A stretch of 64,000 nucleotides of DNA, taken from positions 28,722-92,721 of the forward strand of contig DASYOB010000095.1 of assembly GCA_036008175.1 (NCBI GenBank), read 5' to 3'. The notes beneath the pieces were generated by a model. The model did no database searches. It was not told where the DNA came from and saw nothing but the letters and a program-made list of their open reading frames with translations. Source of the DNA: DATARH01 sp036008175. GTDB taxonomy: Bacteria; Pseudomonadota; Alphaproteobacteria; ATCC43930; CGMCC-115725. Below, piece by piece: positions 41,927 through 50,477 of this stretch. A program made the translations under genes and the position numbers. Positions within the stretch are counted from its first letter, which is position 1. Every line of letters begins with the position of its first letter.

Positions 41927-42823
41927 ATGAGCGCGAAGACCCGGCGGTTGCGCGAGCTGATCGCGTCAGGCGAGTTTCTTTACATGCCTTCGGCGGCGAC
42001 CCCGCTCGAAGGCCGCATCGCCGAGGCCGCGGGCACCCCGCTCGTTTATACCGGCGGCTATGTCACCGGCGCCTCGCGCGCAATTACCGAGCCGCTGCTG
42101 ACGATGGACGAGCAGGTACGGGTCGCCGGCGAGGTGGCGCGCGCGGTTTCCGTGCCGCTGATCGCCGATGCGGGCGCCGGCTTCGGCGAGCCGCTGCACA
42201 CGATGCGCACGGTGCGCGAATTCGCCGCCGCCGGGGTCGCCGGCATTCACATCGAGGATCAGCTCTACCCAAAGCGGGCGCATTATCACGGCTATCAGGT
42301 GCATGCGGTCCCGCTCGGCGATTTTGTCGCCAAGATCAGATATGCCTGCCGGCAGCGCGACGAGACCGATCCCGATTTCGTGATCATCGCCCGCTCCGAT
42401 ACCTGCCGCGAATTCGGTCTCGACGAGGCGATGCTGCGGGTCAACGCCGCGGCCGAGGCCGGCGCCGATATGGGGCTCGTGTTTCCGCGCAATCGCGAGG
42501 AGGCCGAGGCCGCCCCGCGCCTCTCCTCGGTGCCGCTCGTCTGGGTGCAAAGCCGCGGCAATCGCGACGGGCGGCCGATCCTCCCGCTCGACGAATTGAA
42601 GGAGATGGGCTACCGCGGCTGCATCGACGCGCAGCTGATGCTCGGCGCCGCCGTGCATTTCGTGAAGCGCGCCGTGCACGAGATGGTCGAGACCGGGATC
42701 TATACTGGCCTGAGCGAGGCCGAATTTACCGCGCTGCGCAAGGAGATCGAGGATCTGATCGGGCTCGACGCCTATTACCGGATCGAGGCCGAAACCGTCG
42801 AGCCGTCCTCCGTGGTGCGCTGA
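41927..42823 (+). CDS. isocitrate lyase/PEP mutase superfamily enzyme
   Basis: The protein of about 298 residues has the phosphoenolpyruvate mutase-type barrel: VYTGGYVTGASR, LIADAGAGFGEPLHTMRTVREF, GIHIEDQLYPKRAHYHGYQ and IIARSDTCREFGLDEA. The Mg-binding Asp and Glu residues are present. The flexible lid sequence DQLYPKRAHYHGY differs from true isocitrate lyase (KKCGH). Oxaloacetate decarboxylase or carboxyvinyl/methylisocitrate lyase-like reactions fit. ATG 41927 follows a GGGAGGGG site. Confidence 0.85.
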   Translation: MSAKTRRLRELIASGEFLYMPSAATPLEGRIAEAAGTPLVYTGGYVTGASRAITEPLLTMDEQVRVAGEVARAVSVPLIADAGAGFGEPLHTMRTVREFAAAGVAGIHIEDQLYPKRAHYHGYQVHAVPLGDFVAKIRYACRQRDETDPDFVIIARSDTCREFGLDEAMLRVNAAAEAGADMGLVFPRNREEAEAAPRLSSVPLVWVQSRGNRDGRPILPLDELKEMGYRGCIDAQLMLGAAVHFVKRAVHEMVETGIYTGLSEAEFTALRKEIEDLIGLDAYYRIEAETVEPSSVVR

Positions 42824-42829
42824 CCCCGT

Positions 42830-43579
42830 TCAAAGCAGCTGGCCGCCATCGACCGAGATTGTCTGGCCGGTGACCCAGCTGGCGAGCGGCGAAGCGAGGA
42901 AGGTCGCCACCCGCGCCACCTCCTCGGGCCGGCCGAGCCGCCCGAACGGGATGCTGCGCAGGATCGAGTTGTAAAGCTGCGGGTTGTCGGTCTTGCGCCG
43001 CTCCCAGCTGCCGCCCGGAAACTCGATCGAGCCGGGCGCGATGCAGTTGACGCGGATGCCCTTCTTGGCCAGCAGCGCGGCCTCGCTGAGGGTGTATTCG
43101 ATGATCGCCGCCTTGACCGCACCATAGGGTGGTGTGCGCGCCGAAGCGGCGAGACCCGAGATCGACGAGATGTTGATGATCGCACCCGCTCCGGACTGCT
43201 CCAAGAATGGCCGCGCCGCGCGGGTTGCCCGGACGGTGCCCAGCAGATCCACATTGATGCTGGCCGCCCAGCCGGCTTCGTCATGGCTGGTGCCGAAACC
43301 GGACGCGTTGTTGACCAGGATGTCGATTCCGCCGAGCGCCGCGGCGGAATCGGCGATGTAGCGCTCCACCGCCGCTGCATCGGCCAGATCGCAGACTGCC
43401 GTGTGCGCCTTGACCCCGTGTGCGGCTATCTCGTCTCGGACCCGATCGAGCGTCTCGGCGCCGCGCGCGCAGATCGAGACGGCCGCGCCCGCCTCGGCGC
43501 AGGCGAGCGCGATCGCCCGCCCGATGCCGCGGCTGCCGCCGGTCACGACCGCGCGCTTTCCGGAAAGATCGATATTCAT
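42830..43579 (-). CDS. classical SDR oxidoreductase
   Basis: The 249-residue protein has the NAD(P)-binding TGGSRGIG, NNAS, the catalytic Ser in INISSISG and the Tyr-x3-Lys in YGAVKAA, plus a C-terminal SVDGG. All catalytic residues are in place. The substrate alcohol or ketone is unknown. The start at 43579 (MNIDLSGKRAVVTGG) is used; the longer frame is antisense to nothing useful. It is divergent from the TetR gene at 43720 and may be its target. Confidence 0.88.
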   Translation of the reverse strand: MNIDLSGKRAVVTGGSRGIGRAIALACAEAGAAVSICARGAETLDRVRDEIAAHGVKAHTAVCDLADAAAVERYIADSAAALGGIDILVNNASGFGTSHDEAGWAASINVDLLGTVRATRAARPFLEQSGAGAIINISSISGLAASARTPPYGAVKAAIIEYTLSEAALLAKKGIRVNCIAPGSIEFPGGSWERRKTDNPQLYNSILRSIPFGRLGRPEEVARVATFLASPLASWVTGQTISVDGGQLL

Positions 43580-43719
43580 GGCGCCAGCACCGCTCGTTTC
43601 GTCGTGATGGATGTCCAATGTTGCTTGGCCTCGTGCCGCGACGCCAGCGTTTCGAACGGTCCCGTTGCGTTTCGGTCGGCTGCCGTTAATCTCGGCGCCA
43701 TTGTGATCGCGAGGCAGCG

Positions 43720-44382
43720 GTGTCGATAGAAGCGGAACAAGGCGCACGGGTTCGCCTGCGCGGGCATGGCGGCCGCCCGTCGCGGCTGGAATCGGCGCGG
43801 CTTTCCGACCGCATCCTCGACGTGGCGACGGTATTGTTTCTGGGCGACGGCTTCGGCGCCACCAGCATCGAGGCGGTGGCAAAGCGCGCCGGCATCTCGA
43901 AACGCACCTTCTATCACCGCTTCAGCGGCAAGGAGATGTTGTTCGAGGCGGTGGTGCGCCGGATGATCGAACGCTGGATGCCGCCGTTCGATGCCGCGTT
44001 GCTCGAAGCGCCGAGCCTGGCGGCTGCATTGCGGCGCTCGGCCGAGCATATCCTGAAGGTAGCCCTGACCCCGGAGGCGCTCGCGCTGCATCGCATGGTC
44101 ATCGCCGAGGCAAGGCGGTTTCCCGGTCTCGCCCGCATCATGCACGAGCTCGGCTCTGCGGCCGGCATCGAGCGCATCGCGCGCGAGTTCGACCGGCGTA
44201 TTGCCATCGGCGAAATCAGATCGATCGATAGCCGTTTCGTCGCCGAGGAGTTCATTCTGATGGTGGTCACCGGACCGCAACGGCGCGCGCTGGGACTCGG
44301 TACTCCGCTCGGCTCAGCCGAGCTCGACCGCTGGATTGCCGATACGGTGACGCTCTTTCTCGAAGGTTGCCGGTCGCGGTGA
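43720..44382 (+). CDS. TetR-family transcriptional regulator
   Basis: The 220-residue regulator has an N-terminal TetR helix-turn-helix (FGATSIEAVAKRAGISKRTFYHRFSGKEMLFEAVV) and a helical ligand domain. It starts at GTG with GAGG upstream. The position back-to-back with an SDR gene suggests it represses that gene and itself in response to a small ligand. Confidence 0.87.
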   Translation: MSIEAEQGARVRLRGHGGRPSRLESARLSDRILDVATVLFLGDGFGATSIEAVAKRAGISKRTFYHRFSGKEMLFEAVVRRMIERWMPPFDAALLEAPSLAAALRRSAEHILKVALTPEALALHRMVIAEARRFPGLARIMHELGSAAGIERIAREFDRRIAIGEIRSIDSRFVAEEFILMVVTGPQRRALGLGTPLGSAELDRWIADTVTLFLEGCRSR

Positions 44383-44512
44383 GACAAATCGGTCGAGCGG
44401 GAATAATGACCGCGACCAGGCGTTTCCGGGGCGGCTTCCCGACGGCAGCCGCGCCCCCTATCGGCCCGAACGTGCGTAATTCGCGAAACACTCTCATCTG
44501 GAAGGAAAAACC

Positions 44513-45085
44513 ATGTCGTATGTGATCGATCGGAGGAGCCGCGTCGCGGCTGCGGTGGGGCTCGTGGGCGGCGTGCTCCTGTTGGCGCACACTGCGGCGC
44601 AGGCGCGCAGCCCGGCCGAGGTGCCGGAGCCGCTGCTGGCGCAAGCACCAGGCACGCCGGGACCGGGCGCCGCCCCCTCCCCGCGCCCGGGCGCCGCTCC
44701 GCAAGTGCGGCAACCTGCAGCACCGCAACCTGGTTCGCGCGACCAGGATATCCAGCGCCAGATCGACGATTTGAAGAAGCAGATGCAGATCACGCCGAAC
44801 CAGGAGCAGCAGTTCAACGCATTTGCCGAGGTCATGCGCAGCAACGCCAAGGCAATGGATTCGACGATGCAGCAGCAAGGCCAGAACCCGCCTAAGAACG
44901 CGGTCGACGGGCTGAAGGCTGTCGAACGATTGGCCGAGACGCAACTGGACGGGTTGAAGCGGCTCGTCCCCGCCTTCCAGTCGCTGTACGACTCCCTCTC
45001 CGACCAACAGAAGAAGACCGCGGACTCGATCTTCGGCCACAGTTCTCAGGGCGGCGGCCAGGCTCCCGCTCGCCCGCGAGGCTAA
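44513..45085 (+). CDS. periplasmic LTXXQ (Spy/CpxP-like) protein
   Basis: The 190-residue precursor has a signal peptide (basic start, hydrophobic core, HTAAQA), a proline-rich spacer, and a helical domain with MQITPNQEQQFNAFAEVM and YDSLSDQQKKTADSIF. These resemble the repeated LTxxQ motifs of Spy/CpxP chaperones, in diverged form. It would act as a periplasmic stress or chaperone factor. Confidence 0.72.
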   Translation: MSYVIDRRSRVAAAVGLVGGVLLLAHTAAQARSPAEVPEPLLAQAPGTPGPGAAPSPRPGAAPQVRQPAAPQPGSRDQDIQRQIDDLKKQMQITPNQEQQFNAFAEVMRSNAKAMDSTMQQQGQNPPKNAVDGLKAVERLAETQLDGLKRLVPAFQSLYDSLSDQQKKTADSIFGHSSQGGGQAPARPRG

Positions 45086-45313
45086 CCGGCTCGAGCCGGA
45101 GCTGGTTCTCCCGGGCGGGAGAGGTCTTCCCGTCTTCTTGCCCTTTGCGCGCATTGCAGAGTATCCGTACCACCGTTGATTTATCGGTTTCCGCGCTTTC
45201 CGACAATTTGCCGAACGATCTCCAATCTCCTGGGGATCTTTTCCCGCTGTGAGACGTACACAGACGCGGGCAGTCGCCCGTTAGTTTTGGTGTATCCATA
45301 GGGGAATCAAGCG

Positions 45314-46375
45314 ATGTCGACGCGGATCCATTTGGCCGCCGGCGCATGTCTTGCGCTGATCACGGCCATGTTCGCCGCTGATGCGCGAGCCCAGGTGATT
45401 TACTTTGGCGGCGAAGCCGGCTGGTCGAATCTCGAGGACCAGAAGGACCGGTTCAATGTCGCGCACGCGCCGAACGTCAAGACCCGGTACGATTCCGGTT
45501 TCGCTGTGGGCGCCCGCGTCGGCTATGAGTGGGGACCGTGGCGGTTCGAGGAAGAATACGCTTACCGCAGCAACGACCTGAACGGCTTTACTGTCGGTAG
45601 CGCCAACGTCGGCGGGGTGAATGGCAGTCGCCAGAGCCACGCGATCATGACCAACGTCCTCTACGACATCAATCTCGCCGGGTTCGGATGGAACCTCGGG
45701 GTGCCGGTGACGCCGCATATCGGCGCCGGTATCGGCGCCGTCGACGTGATCGACCATGTCAGCGTCCCGGGTGCCGGCCGCGTTCTGAACGACGACAACT
45801 GGCAGTTCGGGTACCAGGCAATCGCCGGTCTACGGTACAACTTCACGCCGACCGTCGCGATGGATCTCGACTATCGCTACCTGGCGACAACCGACGCGAC
45901 CTTCCGGGTGCCGGCCGCTCCGGCGATCAAGTACAAGAGCGGCTACGAGACCCACACGCTGATGGCGAGCCTCGTCTACCGCTTCGGCCCGCCGCCGCCG
46001 CCGGTCGCCGCACCGCCGGTCGAGCCGGCGCCACCGCCGATCACCCGCCGGGTCTTCATGGTCTTCTTCGATTGGGACAAGTCGACGATTACCCAGGCCG
46101 GGATGCAGGTGATCCAGCAGGCCGCGGACGCCTTCAGGGCAGGCGCGCCAGTGCAGATCCAGGTGACCGGCTATACCGACGCCTCCGGCTCGGTGGGATA
46201 CAACCAGCGGCTGTCGGAGCGGCGCGCCAACGCCGTCGCCGCTGCCCTGACCCGCTTCGGCGTGCCGCGTCAGAGCATGGCGGTCGGCGGCCGCGGCAAA
46301 AACGATCAGCGCGTCCCGACCGCCGACGGCGTGCGCGAGCCGCAGAACCGCCGGGTCGAGATCGTCTTCCCGTAA
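45314..46375 (+). CDS. OmpA-family outer-membrane protein
   Basis: The 353-residue protein has a signal peptide (to about residue 27), an eight-stranded beta-barrel region of about 200 residues rich in alternating aromatics, and a proline hinge (PPPPPVAAPPVEPAPPP). The C-terminal OmpA/MotB peptidoglycan-binding domain includes VTGYTDASGSVGYNQRLSERRANAV. It links the outer membrane to the cell wall. A 228-base upstream gap and a strong terminator downstream show it is transcribed alone. Confidence 0.92.
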   Translation: MSTRIHLAAGACLALITAMFAADARAQVIYFGGEAGWSNLEDQKDRFNVAHAPNVKTRYDSGFAVGARVGYEWGPWRFEEEYAYRSNDLNGFTVGSANVGGVNGSRQSHAIMTNVLYDINLAGFGWNLGVPVTPHIGAGIGAVDVIDHVSVPGAGRVLNDDNWQFGYQAIAGLRYNFTPTVAMDLDYRYLATTDATFRVPAAPAIKYKSGYETHTLMASLVYRFGPPPPPVAAPPVEPAPPPITRRVFMVFFDWDKSTITQAGMQVIQQAADAFRAGAPVQIQVTGYTDASGSVGYNQRLSERRANAVAAALTRFGVPRQSMAVGGRGKNDQRVPTADGVREPQNRRVEIVFP

Positions 46376-46395
46376 ACCCGCGCCTGCCGTCTTGC

Positions 46396-46425
46396 AGAGG
46401 CCCGCTTCGGCGGGCCTCTTTTTTT
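46396..46425 (+). terminator. rho-independent terminator of the OmpA gene
   Basis: A perfect 10-base stem (AGAGGCCCGC and GCGGGCCTCT) with a TTCG tetraloop is followed by seven T residues. This ends the OmpA-family transcript 20 bases after its stop codon. Confidence 0.95.
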
Positions 46426-46496
46426 GCGCGATTCCGACGATGGTCCTGCTAGCGCCGGCTTCCCATATGGAGTTGCAATACGATCGGGAGGCGAGA

Positions 46497-47831
46497 ATGA
46501 GCCCGGATGCGTGCGCCGATGCGGTCGAAACCCGGGTCGCGGTGAGCCCGCTGCGCTATCTCTCGGGGTTCGGCAACGAGTTGCAGAGCGAAGCCCTTCC
46601 CGGGGTGCTCCCGGAAGGCCAGAATTCGCCGCAGCAAGCGCCGCGCGGACTTTATATCGAGCAGCTTTCCGGCACCCCGTTCACCGCGCCGCGCGCGCAA
46701 AACCGGCGCTCCTGGCTCTACCGGATCCGGCCGTCGGCGGCGCAAGGCCGGTTCAGCCGCATCGACGACGGCCTGTTGCGCACGGCGCCCGCGAACGAGG
46801 CGGCGCCGTCCCCAAACCGGCTGCGCTGGGACCCGCTCCCCTTCCTCGACGAGCCCGCCGATTTCGTCGACAGCCTGACGACGATCGGCACCAACGGCGA
46901 CGCCGGCGCGCGCATCGGCGTCGGCATCCATGTCTACCGCGCGACCCGGCCGATGACCGACCGCGTTTTCTACAATGCCGACGGCGAGCTGCTGATTGTG
47001 CCGCAGCTCGGCCGGCTGCTGCTGGCGACCGAGTTCGGCCGTATCGAGACAGCACCGGGCGAGATCGCAGTGATTCCGCGGGGGATCAGGTTCCGCGCCG
47101 AGCTGCCCGACGGCCGCGCACGGGGCTTTGTCTGCGAGAATTACGGCGCCGCGTTCCGGCTGCCCGAGCTTGGGCCGATCGGCGCCAACGGGCTCGCCAA
47201 TCCGCGCGATTTCCTGACCCCCGCCGCGGCGTTCGAGAACCGCGACGAGCCATGCGAGCTGGTCGCCAAATTCGAGGGCGGCCTGTGGGCCACGACGCTC
47301 GACCATTCGCCGCTCGATGTCGTCGCCTGGCACGGCAATTACGTGCCGTACAAATACGATCTCGCCCGCTTCAACACGATCGGCACGGTCAGTTTCGACC
47401 ATCCCGATCCGTCAATCTTCACCGTGCTGACATCGCCGACCGACACGCCAGGCACGGCCAACTGCGATTTCGTGATCTTCCCGCCACGCTGGATGGTGGC
47501 CGAGCACACCTTCCGCCCGCCCTACTTCCACCGCAACGTGATGAGCGAGTTCCTGGGACTCATCCACGGTGCCTACGACGTCAGGGCGGAAGGCTTCGTG
47601 CCGGGCGGCGCCTCGTTACACAATTGCCTGTCGGCGCACGGCCCGGATCGCGGCACCTTCGACAAGGCGGTCTCTGCCGACCTGCAGCCGCACCGGACCG
47701 GCGACTCGCTCGCCTTCATGTTCGAGACGCGGCTTGTGCTGCGACCGACCCGCTTCGCGCTGGAAACGCCGGCGCTGCAGCAGGATTACGATTCCTGCTG
47801 GGCCGGCCTCGACAAAATGTTCAAGGGTTAA
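46497..47831 (+). CDS. hmgA: homogentisate 1,2-dioxygenase
   Basis: The 444-residue enzyme opens homogentisate in tyrosine and phenylalanine breakdown. Characteristic blocks are YLSGFGNELQSEALPG, GLYIEQLSGTPFTAPR, NYGAAFRLPELGPIGANGLANPRDF and, near the iron site, RWMVAEHTFRPPYFHRNVMSEF (His and Glu ligands) and LHNCLSAHGPD. ATG 46497 follows GGGAGG; upstream in-frame ATGs overlap the terminator. Later pathway genes are not adjacent. Confidence 0.95.
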   Translation: MSPDACADAVETRVAVSPLRYLSGFGNELQSEALPGVLPEGQNSPQQAPRGLYIEQLSGTPFTAPRAQNRRSWLYRIRPSAAQGRFSRIDDGLLRTAPANEAAPSPNRLRWDPLPFLDEPADFVDSLTTIGTNGDAGARIGVGIHVYRATRPMTDRVFYNADGELLIVPQLGRLLLATEFGRIETAPGEIAVIPRGIRFRAELPDGRARGFVCENYGAAFRLPELGPIGANGLANPRDFLTPAAAFENRDEPCELVAKFEGGLWATTLDHSPLDVVAWHGNYVPYKYDLARFNTIGTVSFDHPDPSIFTVLTSPTDTPGTANCDFVIFPPRWMVAEHTFRPPYFHRNVMSEFLGLIHGAYDVRAEGFVPGGASLHNCLSAHGPDRGTFDKAVSADLQPHRTGDSLAFMFETRLVLRPTRFALETPALQQDYDSCWAGLDKMFKG

Positions 47832-47869
47832 ACTTTGATGCAGAGAGAGAACACTCAGGATTTAGTGGT

Positions 47870-47956
47870 GTCATTGCGAGCGAAGCGAAGCAATCTCGTC
47901 CTGCCCTTGCAGCAATCCGGTCGAGATTGCTTCGTCACTTCGCTCCTCGCAATGAC
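47870..47956. repeat. palindromic repeat with GTCATTGCGAGCGAAGCG ends
   Basis: The left arm begins GTCATTGCGAGCGAAGCGAA, and the right arm ends with its near reverse complement (CTCCTCGCAATGAC). The arms differ by a short insertion. This is a very widespread intergenic palindrome of proteobacteria and lies between hmgA and the NIPSNAP pair. Confidence 0.8.
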
Positions 47957-47994
47957 AGACGAAGAGGCCTCAGCGCCCTCTGCATCGAAGTTTT

Positions 47995-48321
47995 TTATTT
48001 CACCGACGAGAAGTTGGTCGGCGCCAGCAAGGAGTTGATCACTTTCGCGACGATCGGGCCGTTCGCCTCGGTTTCGGCGCGCTGCTTGATCCAGTCCGGG
48101 TCGGCCTGGAAGGCGTTCCACTTCTTCTCGCGATCGGCGAGCGATTCCCACTTCAACAGGTAATAAAGCGCTTGGTTCGACTCGCCGACCAGCACGGTCC
48201 AGAACCCGGCCTGCTGAATCCCGTGCCGCTCCCAGATCTTCAAGGTGATGGTATCGAACCGCTTCAGCAGGTCCGGCAGGCGCCCCGGCACGGCGTGATA
48301 GACGCGCAGCTCATAGATCAT
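47995..48321 (-). CDS. NIPSNAP family protein, copy A
   Basis: The 108-residue protein is a small alpha-beta barrel-type NIPSNAP member (YELRVYHAVPGRLPDLLKRF, QAGFWTVLVGESNQALYYLLKWES). It shares 87 of 108 residues with its neighbour at 48344. Function of bacterial NIPSNAP proteins is unknown. It is the second gene of the pair, 22 bases after the first. Confidence 0.88.
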   Translation of the reverse strand: MIYELRVYHAVPGRLPDLLKRFDTITLKIWERHGIQQAGFWTVLVGESNQALYYLLKWESLADREKKWNAFQADPDWIKQRAETEANGPIVAKVINSLLAPTNFSSVK

Positions 48322-48343
48322 GTCGTTCTCCTTATGAAGCAGG

Positions 48344-48670
48344 TTACTTCACCGACGAGAAACTGGTCGGCGCGAGGAAGCTGTTGCTGATCGAGGCGAC
48401 GATCGGGCCATTCTTCTCGGTCTCCGCGCGCGCCTTCAGCCAGTCAGGATCCGCGCCGAAAGCGCCGAATTTCTGCTCGCGCTCGGCCAGCGTCTCCCAC
48501 TTCAGCAGGTAATAAAGGTCCTGGTTCGACTCGCCGACCAAGACGGTCCAGAACCCGGCCTGCTTGATGGCGTGCTTGTCCCACAGCTTCAGCGTGATGG
48601 TGTCGAACCGCTTCAGCAGATCCGGCAACCGGCCCGGCACGCAGTGGTAAACGCGAAGCTCGTAGATCAT
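48344..48670 (-). CDS. NIPSNAP family protein, copy B
   Basis: The 108-residue tandem paralogue of the gene at 47995 has the same start (MIYELRVYH) and end (FSSVK). Differences are mostly conservative in the N-terminal half and cluster in the last third. Both frames are intact, so the duplication is maintained or recent. Confidence 0.88.
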   Translation of the reverse strand: MIYELRVYHCVPGRLPDLLKRFDTITLKLWDKHAIKQAGFWTVLVGESNQDLYYLLKWETLAEREQKFGAFGADPDWLKARAETEKNGPIVASISNSFLAPTSFSSVK

Positions 48671-48753
48671 GGCGCTCTCCCGGTGATGGTGTCCGGGCGT
48701 AGCATGCTGTCCCGACAGCCGCCCGGCAAGCCGGCAATCGAGGTGAGGACACG

Positions 48754-49197
48754 ATGCGCGCGACGATCGTTACCGGCTGGTTCGTGCTCGCTTTTCTGGT
48801 CGTCGCGCCATCGGCGCACGCTCAGCCGGGAGCAGACCCGCAAGCGCTCGCGGCCTTTGCCCAGAAAGCCGGGCTGCACGACATCTCCGACTTTGTCGAC
48901 ACGGTGCAAAGCCTGCGCGCAACCGGGCATCTGCCGCTGCGCTACATCACCAAGGAACAGGCGATGATGCATGGCTGGCATGGCGGCGGGCTGTGCTCGG
49001 CCTGGCCCGGTCACGAGATCGGCGGCGATATGTTCGAGAACGCCGGAGGCGCCCTGCCGGATGGCTCACGCCTTTATCACGAGGCCGACCTCGACGAGAC
49101 CTGTAGTAGCCGCGGACCCAAACGGCTGATCTTCTCGGCGGATGGCGCGATCTACCTGACCCCGGACCACTACCGGCATTTCATTCCGGTGCCCTAG
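48754..49197 (+). CDS. secreted barnase-family ribonuclease
   Basis: The 147-residue precursor has a signal peptide (cleavage after about residue 23, AHA). The mature part follows the barnase layout: LRYITKEQAMMHGW with Lys 67, IGGDMFENAGGALPDG, YHEADLDE with Glu 110, PKRLIFSADGAIY with Arg 124 and LTPDHYRHF with His 139. These match the four key barnase residues. Two Cys (81 and 117) could form a disulfide in the periplasm or outside. It would cut RNA after guanine. No barstar inhibitor gene is seen nearby. Confidence 0.85.
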   Translation: MRATIVTGWFVLAFLVVAPSAHAQPGADPQALAAFAQKAGLHDISDFVDTVQSLRATGHLPLRYITKEQAMMHGWHGGGLCSAWPGHEIGGDMFENAGGALPDGSRLYHEADLDETCSSRGPKRLIFSADGAIYLTPDHYRHFIPVP

Positions 49198-50477
49198 CCC
49201 GCTCCGAGCCGCCTTTCGACCCAGGCGGCCACATCGAACACCGCCTCGTCATGGCCGCGCGCGCCGACCAGCTGAATGCCGAGCGGCAGACCTTTGGGGC
49301 CAGTCCCCGCCGGCACGGTAATGCAGGGCGTCCAGGCCAGGGTCCAGATCGAGTTGAAGTTCGGGCCGCCCGTGGACTCGAGCCCCTCGGGCGCTTCGCC
49401 GGCGGCGCTCGGGGTCAGCAGCACATCGACCTCGGCGAAGATCGCATCCATATGCCGGCGGAACGCCTCGCCCGTCTCAATTGCCTCGACATAGGCGGCG
49501 AGCGGCAATTCCCGCCCCGGGGTCAGCACCGTGTCGCGCAGCACCTGGCTGACCTGATCGCGATGCTGCTCGTATTCGTAGGCGTAATTGCGCGCCGCCT
49601 CGAAATTGAGGATGCGGCGATGGTGCTCCAGGATGTCGGCGAATTCCGGGGCGAACGACACCTCGCTCACCGCGGCGCCGGCTGCGGCGAGCCGCTCGGC
49701 GGCGCGCTCGATCAGCGTTTGCGTCGCCGGTTCGGCCTCATCCCAGACCGGCGTGCGGCAGATCCCAATCCGCGGCGCCGCGGTGTCGCGGTCGATCCGG
49801 TGCGCCCGGCCGGCGATAAGCGCCGCGCGCAGCGGCGCCAGATCCTCAACCCGCCGGCAGATGATACCGAGCGTATCGAGGTTGTGGCATTGCAGCTTGA
49901 TGCCCGAGCGGCTGAATTCCCCGAAGCTGGGCTTGTAACCGACGACGCCGCAAAACGCCGAAGGCCGGATTACCGAACCGCCGGTCTGGGTGCCGAGCGC
50001 CGCCGGCACCTGGAAATCGGCGACCGCCGCGGCGGAGCCGCTCGACGAGCCGCCCGGCGTGTGCGCCGGATTGTCCGGGTTGACCGTCGCGCCGGGAAAG
50101 CGGTTGGCGAATTCGGTGGTCACCGTCTTGCCGAGGATTGTCGCGCCGCCCATGCGCAAGAGGGCGACGCAGGCGGCGTCGGCGAACGGGCGGTTCCCGC
50201 GATAGATCGGCGAGCCGTGCTCGGTCGGCATGTCGACCGTGTCGATGATGTCTTTGACCCCGATCGGCAGCCCGTGAAGCGGGCCGGGCCGGCCGGCACG
50301 GTCGGCGGCACGCGCCTGGGCCAGGGCCTGTTCCGGATCGAGCCAGGTCCACGCCTTGACTGCTCTGCGCTCTTCGGCGCGGTCGAGGCAGGCCCGGGTC
50401 AGTTCCTCAGCAGTGAGTGCCCCGTCGGCGAGGCGGGCGATCGCCGCGGCCGCGCTCAGGCGATTTGCGTCGGTCAT
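49194..50477 (-). CDS. amidase-signature family hydrolase, paralogue 1
   Basis: The 427-residue enzyme has the Ser-cisSer-Lys triad: Lys in IGVKDIID, Ser in GGSSSGSAAAVA and the nucleophile Ser in TQTGGSVIRPS. It hydrolyses amide bonds of an unknown substrate. It overlaps the upstream amidase by four bases and the convergent RNase gene end by four bases. Confidence 0.88.
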   Translation of the reverse strand: MTDANRLSAAAAIARLADGALTAEELTRACLDRAEERRAVKAWTWLDPEQALAQARAADRAGRPGPLHGLPIGVKDIIDTVDMPTEHGSPIYRGNRPFADAACVALLRMGGATILGKTVTTEFANRFPGATVNPDNPAHTPGGSSSGSAAAVADFQVPAALGTQTGGSVIRPSAFCGVVGYKPSFGEFSRSGIKLQCHNLDTLGIICRRVEDLAPLRAALIAGRAHRIDRDTAAPRIGICRTPVWDEAEPATQTLIERAAERLAAAGAAVSEVSFAPEFADILEHHRRILNFEAARNYAYEYEQHRDQVSQVLRDTVLTPGRELPLAAYVEAIETGEAFRRHMDAIFAEVDVLLTPSAAGEAPEGLESTGGPNFNSIWTLAWTPCITVPAGTGPKGLPLGIQLVGARGHDEAVFDVAAWVERRLGAG

